From: Xenorhabdus mauleonii
GTDB taxonomy: Bacteria; Pseudomonadota; Gammaproteobacteria; Enterobacterales; Enterobacteriaceae
NCBI RefSeq assembly: GCF_900113945.1
Contig: NZ_FORG01000004.1
Location: forward strand, 280,464 to 344,463
Length of the DNA stretch: 64,000 bases
Direction of reading: 5' to 3'
A program made the position numbers and the translations under genes. Shown here piece by piece: positions 37,461 to 46,711 of the stretch (the stretch's first letter is position 1; each line of letters begins with the position of its first letter). Under the pieces are notes generated by a model. That model was not told the origin of the DNA. It made no database searches and was given only the letters and a program-made list of their open reading frames with translations.

Positions 37461-37856
37461 ATGTATGCCAATACGCAAGGTGGTGGACAAGATTTCGCAA
37501 CGCCCGATGTTTGCTTGACTCCCTCCGGGCCTACACCGGTACCCATGACATACCCCAATACAGCGCAAGGCACAATGGGCGCCCCCGGAATGTCGAATAT
37601 CATGTTTGCGGGTTGTCCGGTACATAATATGACCACGAACATTACCTTAACAACAGGAGATAGCGCAGGTGTTAATCTCGGTGTGACTTCCGGCACCGTA
37701 ATGGGACCATCGCGCCATACTGCGGGAGCAACTTCCGTGTTAGTCAAGGGTTCCCCCATTACACGAGTGTCGAGTCCAACCATGCAAAATTCAACTAATG
37801 CTCCTGGCTCCCGTACTTCACCCAGTCAAACCAAAGTCAGTATTCTAGCCTCCTGA
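37461..37856 (+). CDS. DUF4150 PAAR-like spike tip protein
   Basis: A 131-residue PAAR-like protein that would cap the VgrG trimer. Diagnostic features are the N-terminal FATPDVCLTPSGPTPVPMTYPN, then IMFAGCPVHNMTTNITLTTGDSAGVNLGVTSGTVMGPSRH and VLVKGSPITR. It has no C-terminal toxin extension, so it is a bare tip. It is 12 bases after the DUF3540 gene and preceded by AAGGGG. A 121-base gap separates it from tssJ and marks the boundary between the spike module and the structural genes. Confidence 0.88.
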   Translation: MYANTQGGGQDFATPDVCLTPSGPTPVPMTYPNTAQGTMGAPGMSNIMFAGCPVHNMTTNITLTTGDSAGVNLGVTSGTVMGPSRHTAGATSVLVKGSPITRVSSPTMQNSTNAPGSRTSPSQTKVSILAS

Positions 37857-37977
37857 TACTGGCTATTTGACGGATAACCATTTTCTTTTTTTTGCCGTAC
37901 CACTTTGCCACCTAAATTTGCCACACAAACTGTTTTCTTCATAAACAATAAGTCAGACCTTAAATAATCTGGCGGGC

Positions 37978-38601
37978 ATGATGACACTTCATTTTCTCCG
38001 GAGAAATAACATTACAAAAAATAGGTTAAAAACGATCAAATGGTCGAGCAAGAGGCTAACCCCAGTAATGTCTCTGGCAGTTATTTCTCTGATAACAATA
38101 TCTCTGACCATTATCACGGGTTGTTCATCTTCATCATCACAACCTAAGTTGCCACCTTATAAAATCATCTTCAACACTGCTTCAAACATGAATAATTCCG
38201 CCCCATTGAAAATGCATGTTCTTTTGTTGAAATCACGTGAGGAATTTATGTCTGCTGATTTCTTTTCTTTACAAGGAAAAGATAAGGCTGCATTAGGCGA
38301 TAAATTGGTCAATGAAACCCAGTTTTTTCTCCGCCCTTCTCAGCCAACCTATTGTGTAATGGAAAAAAATCAATCAGAGGCCAATTACATAGGCGTTATT
38401 GCCGAATATAGCCAATTGAACGGTAAAAAATGGCGCATTGCCTTTCCCGTTCCCATACCTGAAAAGCCCTCTTTTTATGAGTTCTGGCGTTCTTCTCCTG
38501 ACGAACTAAATCTATGCGTTAAAGTCACCCACAACGGCTTAAGTGTCATTAAAGAATGTAACTTGAGTTGTACAGCAGAGACTGAAGAGAACAATGAGTA
38601 A
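37978..38601 (+). CDS. tssJ: T6SS outer-membrane lipoprotein TssJ
   Basis: Lipoprotein that anchors the TssJLM membrane complex at the outer membrane. The hydrophobic segment MSLAVISLITISLTII runs into a lipobox ITGC-SSS, with Cys about residue 49. The mature part shows the transthyretin-like TssJ pattern (PLKMHVLLLKSREEFMSADFFSL, IGVIAEYSQL, WRIAFPVP). The N-region before the hydrophobic core is unusually long (~30 residues, basic) if the ATG at 37978 is used. An ATG at 38068 would remove all positive charges, so the longer form is kept with doubt. It overlaps tssK by 8 bases. Confidence 0.9.
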   Translation: MMTLHFLRRNNITKNRLKTIKWSSKRLTPVMSLAVISLITISLTIITGCSSSSSQPKLPPYKIIFNTASNMNNSAPLKMHVLLLKSREEFMSADFFSLQGKDKAALGDKLVNETQFFLRPSQPTYCVMEKNQSEANYIGVIAEYSQLNGKKWRIAFPVPIPEKPSFYEFWRSSPDELNLCVKVTHNGLSVIKECNLSCTAETEENNE

Positions 38602-39940
38602 ATCAGAAAAAGTTATCTGGACAGAAGGTATGTTTTTGCGTCCCCATCATTTCCAGCAGTCTGAAAGCTACCTGGAAGCTTATATCCGCAATTGGGGCCA
38701 GGCACAAATTCCTTACTATTGGGGGTTTTTGACCCTTGAATTAGATCAAAAATTACTTAACCAAAGTAAGATAAAACTTTCCTCAGCCAGCGGCATTTTC
38801 CCAGACGGAACCCCGTTTAGCTTTGATGCTGCCAATGCCCCAATGCCTTTGCAACTCGATGAAAATCAGACAAATATTGATGTGGTTCTGGCTCTGCCGA
38901 CATTTCGGCAAGGAAAAGAAGAAGTGATTTTCAGTGAAAGAAATGACTCGCTGGCACGTTATGTCAGCTTTGAAGTTGAAGTTAATGATTTCAACGCCAT
39001 GTCAGTCGGCAATGCGGCAATACAATTTGGTAAAATGCGTTTACGTCTGATGCTGAAATCAGATTTAACGCCGGAATGGACAGCACTCAGCATTTTGCAC
39101 GTTGTAAACAAAACGAGTGACAAAAAACTTCACCTCGAACCGCTGTTTATTCCCCCTTTGCTCAATTGTCGTGCCAGCCCGCAAGTTGTCAGTTTTATCA
39201 ACGATATACAGGGATTGCTGGAACAGCGTCGCCAACAAATCAGCCAGCGGTTATTACAGTTGGGAAGCCGCAACGATTCTGAAATCATGGACTTTCTCCT
39301 ACTGTCACTGCTAAACCGTTATAGCGGTCAGGTAAGCCATGCCCAGAATTTATCCTTACTGCATCCTGAACGTTTATTCAGTGATTGGCTGCAATTTGCC
39401 ACCGAACTGGCGACATTTTCCCAAGACAGGGTTCCCGAAGATAATTTACCTGTCTACGATCACGACAACCTGACTCAATGTTTTAATCAGCTCATGCTCC
39501 AGTTGCGTCAGGGATTATCAATCATTCTGGAAGAACAGGCTATCCAACTGCCATTGACGGGATATTCCCATGGCTTGAATGTCGCGACATTGCCTGATGC
39601 CAATATGATACACACCTTCAGCTTTATTCTGGCTGTCCATGCTGACATCGCCAATGATGTATTGATGACCAGTTTCCCCGCTCAAATGAAAATATCTCCC
39701 GTTGACCGCATACGTGAATTGGTGCAATTGCAATTACCCGGGATTTCACTGCGGGCAATGCCGTCTGTTCCCAGACAAATTCCCTGGCATTCTGGTTACG
39801 TCTATTTCGAATTGGAAAAAGAGGGCGAGTTGTGGAAACAAATGGAGAAATCCGGAGGCTTTGCGTTACACCTGGCAGGTGAGTTCCCAGGTCTGAGCAT
39901 AGAGTTCTGGGCTGTCCGCAATCAGGAAAAATCAAGGTAA
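38594..39940 (+). CDS. tssK: T6SS baseplate protein TssK
   Basis: Trimeric baseplate component linking the baseplate to the membrane complex. The 448 residues begin with the diagnostic KVIWTEGMFLRPHHFQQSE. Other family features are WGFLTLELDQ, an RQGKEEVIF segment and the C-terminal domain IDRIRELVQLQLPGISLRAMPSVPRQIPWHSGYVYFEL type sequence (here VDRIREL). It overlaps tssJ and is 9 bases from tssL, in the conserved J-K-L order. Confidence 0.96.
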   Translation: MSKSEKVIWTEGMFLRPHHFQQSESYLEAYIRNWGQAQIPYYWGFLTLELDQKLLNQSKIKLSSASGIFPDGTPFSFDAANAPMPLQLDENQTNIDVVLALPTFRQGKEEVIFSERNDSLARYVSFEVEVNDFNAMSVGNAAIQFGKMRLRLMLKSDLTPEWTALSILHVVNKTSDKKLHLEPLFIPPLLNCRASPQVVSFINDIQGLLEQRRQQISQRLLQLGSRNDSEIMDFLLLSLLNRYSGQVSHAQNLSLLHPERLFSDWLQFATELATFSQDRVPEDNLPVYDHDNLTQCFNQLMLQLRQGLSIILEEQAIQLPLTGYSHGLNVATLPDANMIHTFSFILAVHADIANDVLMTSFPAQMKISPVDRIRELVQLQLPGISLRAMPSVPRQIPWHSGYVYFELEKEGELWKQMEKSGGFALHLAGEFPGLSIEFWAVRNQEKSR

Positions 39941-39949
39941 GCGAAGCCT

Positions 39950-41167
39950 ATGATGCAGGAAAAATTAAAAACTGAACAAAAAATACAGGTTGATGATGCC
40001 AACCCCAATCCATTGGTTTCTGCCGCCAATCCATTGTTAAACAGCATCCCCCAGATCCGGCATTCGGTTGTTCATCCTGACCCAGCTAACTTAAGGCAGC
40101 AACTTATCAACGAAATCCGGCATTTTGAAGTCCTTTGCCAACAAGCCAATTTACCTTATGAAATGATCATTGGCGCACGCTACTGCTTGTGTACCGCATT
40201 GGATGAAGCGGCTGCACTGACGCCGTGGGGACTGCGCAGTGTCTGGTCTGGCAATGGATTGTTGGTCACTTTCCATAATGAAACATGGGGAGGAGAAAAA
40301 TTCTTCCAGCTATTGGCCAAGTTATCGCAAAACCCCAAAGAGCATATTTTTCTGTTGGAGTTGATTAACTTTTGCCTGCAACTGGGTTTCGAAGGACGCT
40401 ACCGAGTCATTGATAACGGGCGCACTCAACTCGAAACAGTAAAGCAACGTTTGTTCCAATTGATACGCTCTAACCGGGGCAATTATTCAGTTGGGTTGTC
40501 CCCCAAGGCGCACACCGCTACCGTACCGAATAAATCTTGGCGATTTTCCTTACCTCTCTGGGTTATTGCTGCAATCTTAGGTTTTTTGCTGTGTATTTTA
40601 TATATCGGCTTGAACTGGCGACTGAATAATATAATCAACCCCGTTCTGGCAAAAATTTATCAAATCACTCTCCCCAACGTGGAAGAAAATAATCCGGCAT
40701 TTCAACCCATATCTGGATCAACGCCACTCAGACTGAAACATATATTGAAAGAAGAAATCGATGACGGGCTATTGAATGTCACCGATTTGCCTGACAGAAG
40801 CATAGTGACATTGAAGGGTGACGGCTTGTTCAGTAGTAGCTCTGCCCAAATCAAAAACCAATACTTGGTTATCATCAGACAAATAGCTGAAGCAATGAAT
40901 AATATTCAAGGCAAAATTTTAGTTGTCGGGTACACCGATAACATACCGGTTCACCGCAGCAATTTTCGATTTTCATCTAACAGGGCCTTATCGCTAGCCA
41001 GAGCCAGATCGGTACAAAAAGAACTTCAACGTTATCTGAATCAACCAGAAAGGGTTCATGCTCAAGGAAAAGGAGCCGAAAATCCTATCGCTCCCAATGA
41101 TATTCCCAGTAATCGGGCCAAAAACAGACGAGTCGAAATTACATTATTAACTTCTCCTGTAAATTAA
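39950..41167 (+). CDS. tssL: T6SS membrane protein TssL with C-terminal OmpA domain
   Basis: Inner-membrane component of TssJLM. The cytoplasmic DotU-like domain (about 50-190) contains LINEIRHFEVLCQQANLPYE, YCLCTALDEAA and GGEKFFQLL. One transmembrane helix spans ~200-222 (LWVIAAILGFLLCILYIGL). The periplasmic part ends in an OmpA/peptidoglycan-binding domain (about 320-400; VGYTDNIPVH, NRALSLARARSVQKEL, NRAKNRRVEI). It is therefore an evolved TssL that brings its own peptidoglycan anchor. The start may be 39950 or the next ATG at 39953. Confidence 0.96.
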   Translation: MMQEKLKTEQKIQVDDANPNPLVSAANPLLNSIPQIRHSVVHPDPANLRQQLINEIRHFEVLCQQANLPYEMIIGARYCLCTALDEAAALTPWGLRSVWSGNGLLVTFHNETWGGEKFFQLLAKLSQNPKEHIFLLELINFCLQLGFEGRYRVIDNGRTQLETVKQRLFQLIRSNRGNYSVGLSPKAHTATVPNKSWRFSLPLWVIAAILGFLLCILYIGLNWRLNNIINPVLAKIYQITLPNVEENNPAFQPISGSTPLRLKHILKEEIDDGLLNVTDLPDRSIVTLKGDGLFSSSSAQIKNQYLVIIRQIAEAMNNIQGKILVVGYTDNIPVHRSNFRFSSNRALSLARARSVQKELQRYLNQPERVHAQGKGAENPIAPNDIPSNRAKNRRVEITLLTSPVN

Positions 41168-41188
41168 ACGATGTAAGGAAACGAATAC

Positions 41189-44100
41189 ATGCTGAATGCA
41201 CTCCTTTCTATCATCACCAGCAGATTGATGTGGAGCTTTCTCTCAATAACAACTATTTCTGCTATTATCTGGTTTTTAGGTCCCATTATTTCCATCGGCA
41301 ATAACGTTCCCTTTAAATCAGATTTAATACGAATAATTACTATTGCTTGTCTTGCTGTTCTGTGGCTAATAATCAAATTGGTTCCTCGTCTTTATCGATT
41401 ATGGTTCAATAAAAAAGTCGAGAAACAATTCAGTATTAATCAGGAAAAAAAAGAAGAAAAAAAACCAGATGAACCGGTCATTACATTAGCGGAACGTTTT
41501 GTTAATGCGATAAAATTATTGAAAAAAGCCTACTTTTCTGGCTTGTACAATAAAAACAAACCACACTGGATCAACGTTTTCAAACGCCAATACATATATC
41601 AATTACCTTGGTATCTGGTTATTGGTGAAAAAAACTCGGGAAAAACAACCGCGCTGGCAAATTCAGGCTTACACTTTTCACTGACTGACTATCTTGGCAA
41701 ATCTGCGCTGTACAATAGGTACAGCAAACAGGCTACAGATGATTTTAACTGGTGGTTTACCAATAAAGCAGTCCTGCTTGATACCGCCGGACGTTATACC
41801 ACACAGGACAGTTCGCCTTATCAAGATGCCAGTGAATGGAAAAAACTTATCCAATTATTGAAAAAGTACCGCGCCCGCCAGCCCATCAATGGAATTATCA
41901 TCACAATCAGCGTTGAAGACTTACTGGAACCATCAAGTAATATTCGGGATAAAAAGGCCTATATACTGAGCAAGCGGTTATCTGAGTTACATGAACAATT
42001 TAAAATACAGCTACCTATTTATATCTTCATCACAAAAACAGATTTACTGAAAGGATTTACGGCTTATTTCACCCATTTTGACAAAAAATCACGCGAACAA
42101 ATTTGGGGTTTTAATTTCCCTTGGGGAAATAAAACCAACTGTAATTTGCATGAAATCTTTGAGCAAAAATACAGTGAATTACAACTGCGACTGGAAGCTG
42201 AATTACCTTATATTCTCCTGAATGGGCACAATTCGCGGCAATGTGCGGAAAGTTATCTTTTTCCACAAGAAATGGCATCCTTGCGTCCCCTTCTTGGGCA
42301 ATATCTTGAAATCGTATTTGCCAAATCAGGATTTGAAATACCGTGCTATCCACGCGGGTTGTATTTTACCAGTGGAATGCAGGAAGGAATGACATTCGAC
42401 AATGTCATGGCGGATTTGAATCAAAAATTCCAACTGCCAATAGATAATGATAGTAATGCCATGTCATGGGGAGATGAGAAAGGTATTATCCCTCCTCCAC
42501 CAGCCAGTCAGTCTTATTTCCTGAAAAACTTGCTGGAGAATATTTTTCAGGAAGCAGGAATAGCCGGTTATAACCGTTGGTGGATATACCGCAAGCGCCT
42601 GTTGGATTTATTGGGATACATTATCCTGCTAGCAATCGTAATTTTTATAGGTCAGTTATTTTTAACCAGCTATAACAACAATCGCCATTACTTGACAGAA
42701 ATACAAAACAAACTTCCGACGGTTGTTCGCCAAGGAAATGAATTAAAAGGCAATGACGACAATATTTATGCCTTGCTCCCCATTTTGAATACACTGGCCA
42801 AGTTAGATCAAAGCCCAGATTTCTCTTTGGATAACCCCCCATTATCCTACCGCATGGGGTTATACACCGGAGTACAAATCAGTGATGTAAGTCGTCCCCT
42901 ATATAACAAGGCACTAAAAAGTTTGTTACTGCCCAAAATAGCAAAATTAATTACAAATCAACTGAATGCTGAAAATGGTGGAGATATAGAGAACACCTAC
43001 AATACGCTGAAAGCCTATCAGATGTTATATCAGCCTAAACATTATGACGGAAAATTCCTGCGCAATTGGGTCATGCAATATCTGGAGACTCATCAGGATG
43101 TGGATGTAACGCAAGTACAATTGCAACAAATGAATGGACATCTCAGCCGATTACTGGATAAACATGCTGTCATGTCACCCTTTCTTCGTGATGACAGACT
43201 CATTAAAAAAAAACAGATAACCATCAGTCAAACGCCTCCGGCACAACGCGCTTATAACTATCTGAAAAGCAAATTGCTGAATGATCCAAATTTACCTCCA
43301 GTGAATCTGGTAACGCTGGCCGGCCCCCAAGCTGAATTGGCTTTCTCAAGCACCGAAGATGTACCGGGAATGTTTACGCCAGCGGGTTATAAAAAGGGAA
43401 TGAATCAAGATCTCAATACTTATCTTACTACCTTGCATTCACAGGATAATTGGGTACTTGGCAGCTACGCGAAGATATTGACCGCAAAAGAAATCAAATC
43501 CTTTGTTAACCAGTTCTATATCAATGACTACATCAATTACTGGGATAAATTTCTGGCAAGCATTCAGTTGAACAATGTGAGTAATCTGGAGCAAAGAATC
43601 AGTACAGCGCGCTTACTTTCTGGCGATAACTCACCACTGCGCAGTCTTGTTATTAATATCAGCAAAAATGTGACATTGACTAATTCTATGCTCAATAGAA
43701 ATGCCCCTGCGGCTAAACAGCTCGATGGCATCGTAAAAAGTAAAGCAGGCAAACTCTCACCATTAGTTCCCGACAACATCATTTCCAAGCGCATATTGCC
43801 GAGCAACCCGCAAGATATCGCAGGAAAAACACTGGAAGAGCATTTTGCCCCACTGACTGTATTGGCGAAAAGCCCGGACGGAAAGAACAAGGTGATTCCT
43901 TTTGACAGTACATTGAAACAAATCAATGACTTATACCAACATCTCAACACCATACAAAGCGCCATCAAAATGAGCATGCCTTTTCCAGTGAATAATATTA
44001 TTACTCAACTGCAAGCCTCGTCTGAACGTCTGCCGCAGCCGTTCAAGAACATGATTTTCTCACTGGCTGTCGGGGCCAGTAGCGATACCCAGCTCACTGA

Positions 44101-44830
44101 CATGAAGAATGTCGCCAAAAATCTCAGTGCAGAAGTCGGCAACTTTTGCCATCAGGCAATTGCCAATCGTTATCCGCTGATGTCTAGAGCCAGACATGAC
44201 ATCAAGCCTGATGACATGGCCCGGATGTTCGCACCCACAACGGGCTTAATGGACAGTTTTTTCCAGAAAAATTTAATGGGTAAAATCGACATGACTGAAT
44301 CGACATGGCAGTTTATGCCGGGAATTGACGGCAAGCCCCTGCCGGGAGGGGAAGCATTACTCAAGCCATTCCAGCAGGCTCAGGTTATTCGCAATACCTT
44401 GTTTGCCAATGGCACTCCTACTCCGTCATTTCATGTTATGGCACGCCCAATCAGCATGGATAACAATATATTGAGTATGACACTCGATGTAGATGGACAA
44501 AAATTGCAGTATAGCCACGGCCCGCAAATCTCACAGCTCATCAATTGGCCCGGCCCCAATAAAACCAATCAAGTTCTCATTCAATTGAATTTAAGTGACG
44601 GCACAACTGCAAATTTATCCACTTCCGGCTTTTGGGCACTGAACCGACTGCTGAATCACGCAACACAGATCCAACACAGTAAAACCAATGCTGATAGCTC
44701 CGCCATACAGGCAACATTCAACATCAATGGCCATAATATTTCGCTGGAATTTACACCAACCAGTATTTTTAACCCGTTCCAGCTCCCTATTTTCTCTTGT
44801 CCGGATAATTCTGTCTTTAAAACCGCCTAA
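41189..44830 (+). CDS. tssM: T6SS inner-membrane ATPase-like protein TssM (IcmF)
   Basis: Large membrane-complex protein spanning to the periplasm, 1213 residues. Transmembrane helices lie at about 13-33, 45-65 and 470-494. The cytoplasmic loop has a Walker A motif GEKNSGKTT (146-154) and a Walker B-like LLDTAGRY (~197), so the nucleotide-binding site is kept; some TssMs lack it. The periplasmic IcmF-related and C-terminal domains follow (TPAGYKKGMNQDL; FNINGHNISLEFTPTSIFNPF). It lies between tssL (21 bases) and tssA (30 bases). Confidence 0.97.
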   Translation: MLNALLSIITSRLMWSFLSITTISAIIWFLGPIISIGNNVPFKSDLIRIITIACLAVLWLIIKLVPRLYRLWFNKKVEKQFSINQEKKEEKKPDEPVITLAERFVNAIKLLKKAYFSGLYNKNKPHWINVFKRQYIYQLPWYLVIGEKNSGKTTALANSGLHFSLTDYLGKSALYNRYSKQATDDFNWWFTNKAVLLDTAGRYTTQDSSPYQDASEWKKLIQLLKKYRARQPINGIIITISVEDLLEPSSNIRDKKAYILSKRLSELHEQFKIQLPIYIFITKTDLLKGFTAYFTHFDKKSREQIWGFNFPWGNKTNCNLHEIFEQKYSELQLRLEAELPYILLNGHNSRQCAESYLFPQEMASLRPLLGQYLEIVFAKSGFEIPCYPRGLYFTSGMQEGMTFDNVMADLNQKFQLPIDNDSNAMSWGDEKGIIPPPPASQSYFLKNLLENIFQEAGIAGYNRWWIYRKRLLDLLGYIILLAIVIFIGQLFLTSYNNNRHYLTEIQNKLPTVVRQGNELKGNDDNIYALLPILNTLAKLDQSPDFSLDNPPLSYRMGLYTGVQISDVSRPLYNKALKSLLLPKIAKLITNQLNAENGGDIENTYNTLKAYQMLYQPKHYDGKFLRNWVMQYLETHQDVDVTQVQLQQMNGHLSRLLDKHAVMSPFLRDDRLIKKKQITISQTPPAQRAYNYLKSKLLNDPNLPPVNLVTLAGPQAELAFSSTEDVPGMFTPAGYKKGMNQDLNTYLTTLHSQDNWVLGSYAKILTAKEIKSFVNQFYINDYINYWDKFLASIQLNNVSNLEQRISTARLLSGDNSPLRSLVINISKNVTLTNSMLNRNAPAAKQLDGIVKSKAGKLSPLVPDNIISKRILPSNPQDIAGKTLEEHFAPLTVLAKSPDGKNKVIPFDSTLKQINDLYQHLNTIQSAIKMSMPFPVNNIITQLQASSERLPQPFKNMIFSLAVGASSDTQLTDMKNVAKNLSAEVGNFCHQAIANRYPLMSRARHDIKPDDMARMFAPTTGLMDSFFQKNLMGKIDMTESTWQFMPGIDGKPLPGGEALLKPFQQAQVIRNTLFANGTPTPSFHVMARPISMDNNILSMTLDVDGQKLQYSHGPQISQLINWPGPNKTNQVLIQLNLSDGTTANLSTSGFWALNRLLNHATQIQHSKTNADSSAIQATFNINGHNISLEFTPTSIFNPFQLPIFSCPDNSVFKTA

Positions 44831-44860
44831 TTAACCATCTCAAAGTGAACTGAAAATATC

Positions 44861-45934
44861 ATGAATATTGATGAGTTACTTACCCCGATTAGCCCGGAAT
44901 CTCCTTGTGGAGACGATCTGGAATATGATGATGAATTCTTGGCGATAGAGCGATTATTAGTCGAAAAACCAGAGCAACAGTTTGGCGATGTCATCATTCC
45001 GGCTGAGCCACCCAATTGGGGGCAAATCGAGAAAAAAGCCACAAAACTACTCACCCGAACTAAAGACCTGCGCATCATTATCGCCCTCATGCGCTCATGG
45101 CTGAATCAGCGTGGTTTAGGGGGTTATGCTGACGGATTGAACTTACTGCGCCAAACGCTGGAAAGATATTGGGTAGATGTGTGGCCGAAATTGGAATTTG
45201 ATGGCGAGTACGATCCTTTACTGCGCCTGAACACACTGGCAGCTATCGAAGACGGCTCTCCCAGTACCATTACCGCCCAGTACTCTCTTTTACTGAAAGA
45301 TGTTTCGAGCGAACTGACATTTCAGGAAGCCTATTCACTCCTGAGTGGTACCGTGACAGAAGTCAGCAATTATTCTGGTGGGCGCAGCAGACTCGTCGAA
45401 GAGCTGCAACAAAAACACGACTCCCCTGAAATTCAGTCCATCAAAGCGGTTCATGAGCACCTGACCGCTCTGCTTGAAATTATTCGCGATAATTTATCTG
45501 CCGGCCATATGCCCGTGTTGCCGCAATTTATGAAGCAGTTGGAGACCATCATTGAATACAGTTCGCCTCCTGAGGAAATCGATATTGCAGGTGATTCTGA
45601 CGAATTAGGCATGGCTGAACTCCAATCGCTCATGCAACCCGGCACGGATTTGGAGCAAGCCGCTTCATCAATAATGTCAGGCGGTGTGCCACTGTCCCTG
45701 TGGAAAGCCCTTGAAGTCAGTAATCGTGATGAAGCGCATATGTTATTGGAAAAAGTTAAAAATTATTTTCTCCAACATGAGCCCAGCCATCCTGCGCCCA
45801 TGATGATTCAACGTGTCCAGAGGCTGATTCACAGTGATTTCATGGACATCATTCATGATCTTGCTCCCAGTGGTTTGGATCAATTGGAAGTCATTTTTGG
45901 CCATGCCAGCCATTCTGATACGGATATGGACTAA
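44861..45934 (+). CDS. tssA: T6SS protein TssA
   Basis: Cap or baseplate-associated protein that coordinates tube and sheath polymerisation. The 357 residues carry the ImpA N-terminal domain (1-~125), with the diagnostic LLTPISPESPCGDDLEYDDEFLAIERL and PPNWGQIEKKATKLLTRTKDLRI. The C-terminal region is helical (LWKALEVSNRDEAHMLLEKVKNYFLQHEPSHP). The length places it among the short TssA proteins. It is followed by 225 bases containing an intergenic repeat before tssB, so the locus may be split into two transcripts here. Confidence 0.94.
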   Translation: MNIDELLTPISPESPCGDDLEYDDEFLAIERLLVEKPEQQFGDVIIPAEPPNWGQIEKKATKLLTRTKDLRIIIALMRSWLNQRGLGGYADGLNLLRQTLERYWVDVWPKLEFDGEYDPLLRLNTLAAIEDGSPSTITAQYSLLLKDVSSELTFQEAYSLLSGTVTEVSNYSGGRSRLVEELQQKHDSPEIQSIKAVHEHLTALLEIIRDNLSAGHMPVLPQFMKQLETIIEYSSPPEEIDIAGDSDELGMAELQSLMQPGTDLEQAASSIMSGGVPLSLWKALEVSNRDEAHMLLEKVKNYFLQHEPSHPAPMMIQRVQRLIHSDFMDIIHDLAPSGLDQLEVIFGHASHSDTDMD

Positions 45935-46092
45935 TCATTTATTGTTTAAATTTATGTTGTTATTCCCCGCACATTGCATTTATCCAACAGCGTCATTCTC
46001 AATACCTTTCACATTACAGCCAGTAAGACCGTAGCGTGAAATGTAATGGGACATACAACTTGAGAGTTACAAGAAATATTAACTTACCTACA

Positions 46093-46138
46093 TATACCCA
46101 ATAGGTTTTAAGTTTTTGTGACTTAAAAATCGGGTATA
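46093..46138. repeat. Dispersed intergenic repeat, short hairpin copy
   Basis: TATACCCAATAGGTTTTAAG...CTTAAAAATCGGGTATA: both ends of the family brought together around a short loop as an imperfect palindrome. It lies inside the tssA-tssB gap, ending about 22 bases before tssB, and could form a stem in the tssB leader. Confidence 0.65.
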
Positions 46139-46159
46139 GCCAATAACGGAGAACTTGTC

Positions 46160-46708
46160 ATGAAATCCAGCGGACAGAAGTTTATAGCCCGAAACCGCGC
46201 TCCACGCGTGCAAATTGAATACGATGTTGAACTTTACGGTTCAGAAAAAACGGTTCAATTGCCCTTCGTCATGGGTGTTGTCGCTGATTTGGCCGGAAAA
46301 CCTGTAGAGGCCTTGCCCGATGTCAGTGACCGCAAATTTATGGAAATTGATGTTGATAACTTTGATGAGCGTATGAGTTCAATCAGTCCCCGTGCTGCCT
46401 TTCAGGTTGATAACACATTAACAGGGGAAGGAAAACTGAACGTCGATTTAACGTTCAAAACAATGGAGGATTTTCAACCCGATGCCATAGCCAAGAATGT
46501 AGAGCCTTTGGCCAAGTTACTGGAAGCACGTGTCCAGTTGGCAAACCTGCTGTCTTATATGGACGGTAAAAGCGGCGCAGAACAACTGATTTCCGAAATA
46601 TTGCAAAACCCAGCCCTATTGCAATCCTTAGCGGAAGCCCCCAATCCTGAAAACAGTGCTTCAGAAGAAAACGGAACTTCAGACGACAGCACAAACGATA
46701 AGGAATAA
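46160..46708 (+). CDS. tssB: T6SS contractile sheath small subunit TssB
   Basis: Forms the sheath with TssC. The 182 residues match VipA/TssB: an N-terminal strand region (RAPRVQIEYDVELYGSEKTVQLPFVMGVVADLAGK), then RKFMEIDVDNFDERM and the FKTMEDFQPDAIAKNVEPL motif. A helix pairs with TssC, and the C-terminus is a disordered acidic tail (EENGTSDDSTNDKE). It is three bases from tssC, so translation is coupled. Confidence 0.97.
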   Translation: MKSSGQKFIARNRAPRVQIEYDVELYGSEKTVQLPFVMGVVADLAGKPVEALPDVSDRKFMEIDVDNFDERMSSISPRAAFQVDNTLTGEGKLNVDLTFKTMEDFQPDAIAKNVEPLAKLLEARVQLANLLSYMDGKSGAEQLISEILQNPALLQSLAEAPNPENSASEENGTSDDSTNDKE

Positions 46709-46711
46709 TTC

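Noticed and set aside
46016..46062. Second palindrome in the tssA-tssB gap (TTTCACATTAC... and ...TGAAATGTAA)
   Set aside because: The halves pair only partly when aligned carefully; not enough to call a hairpin.
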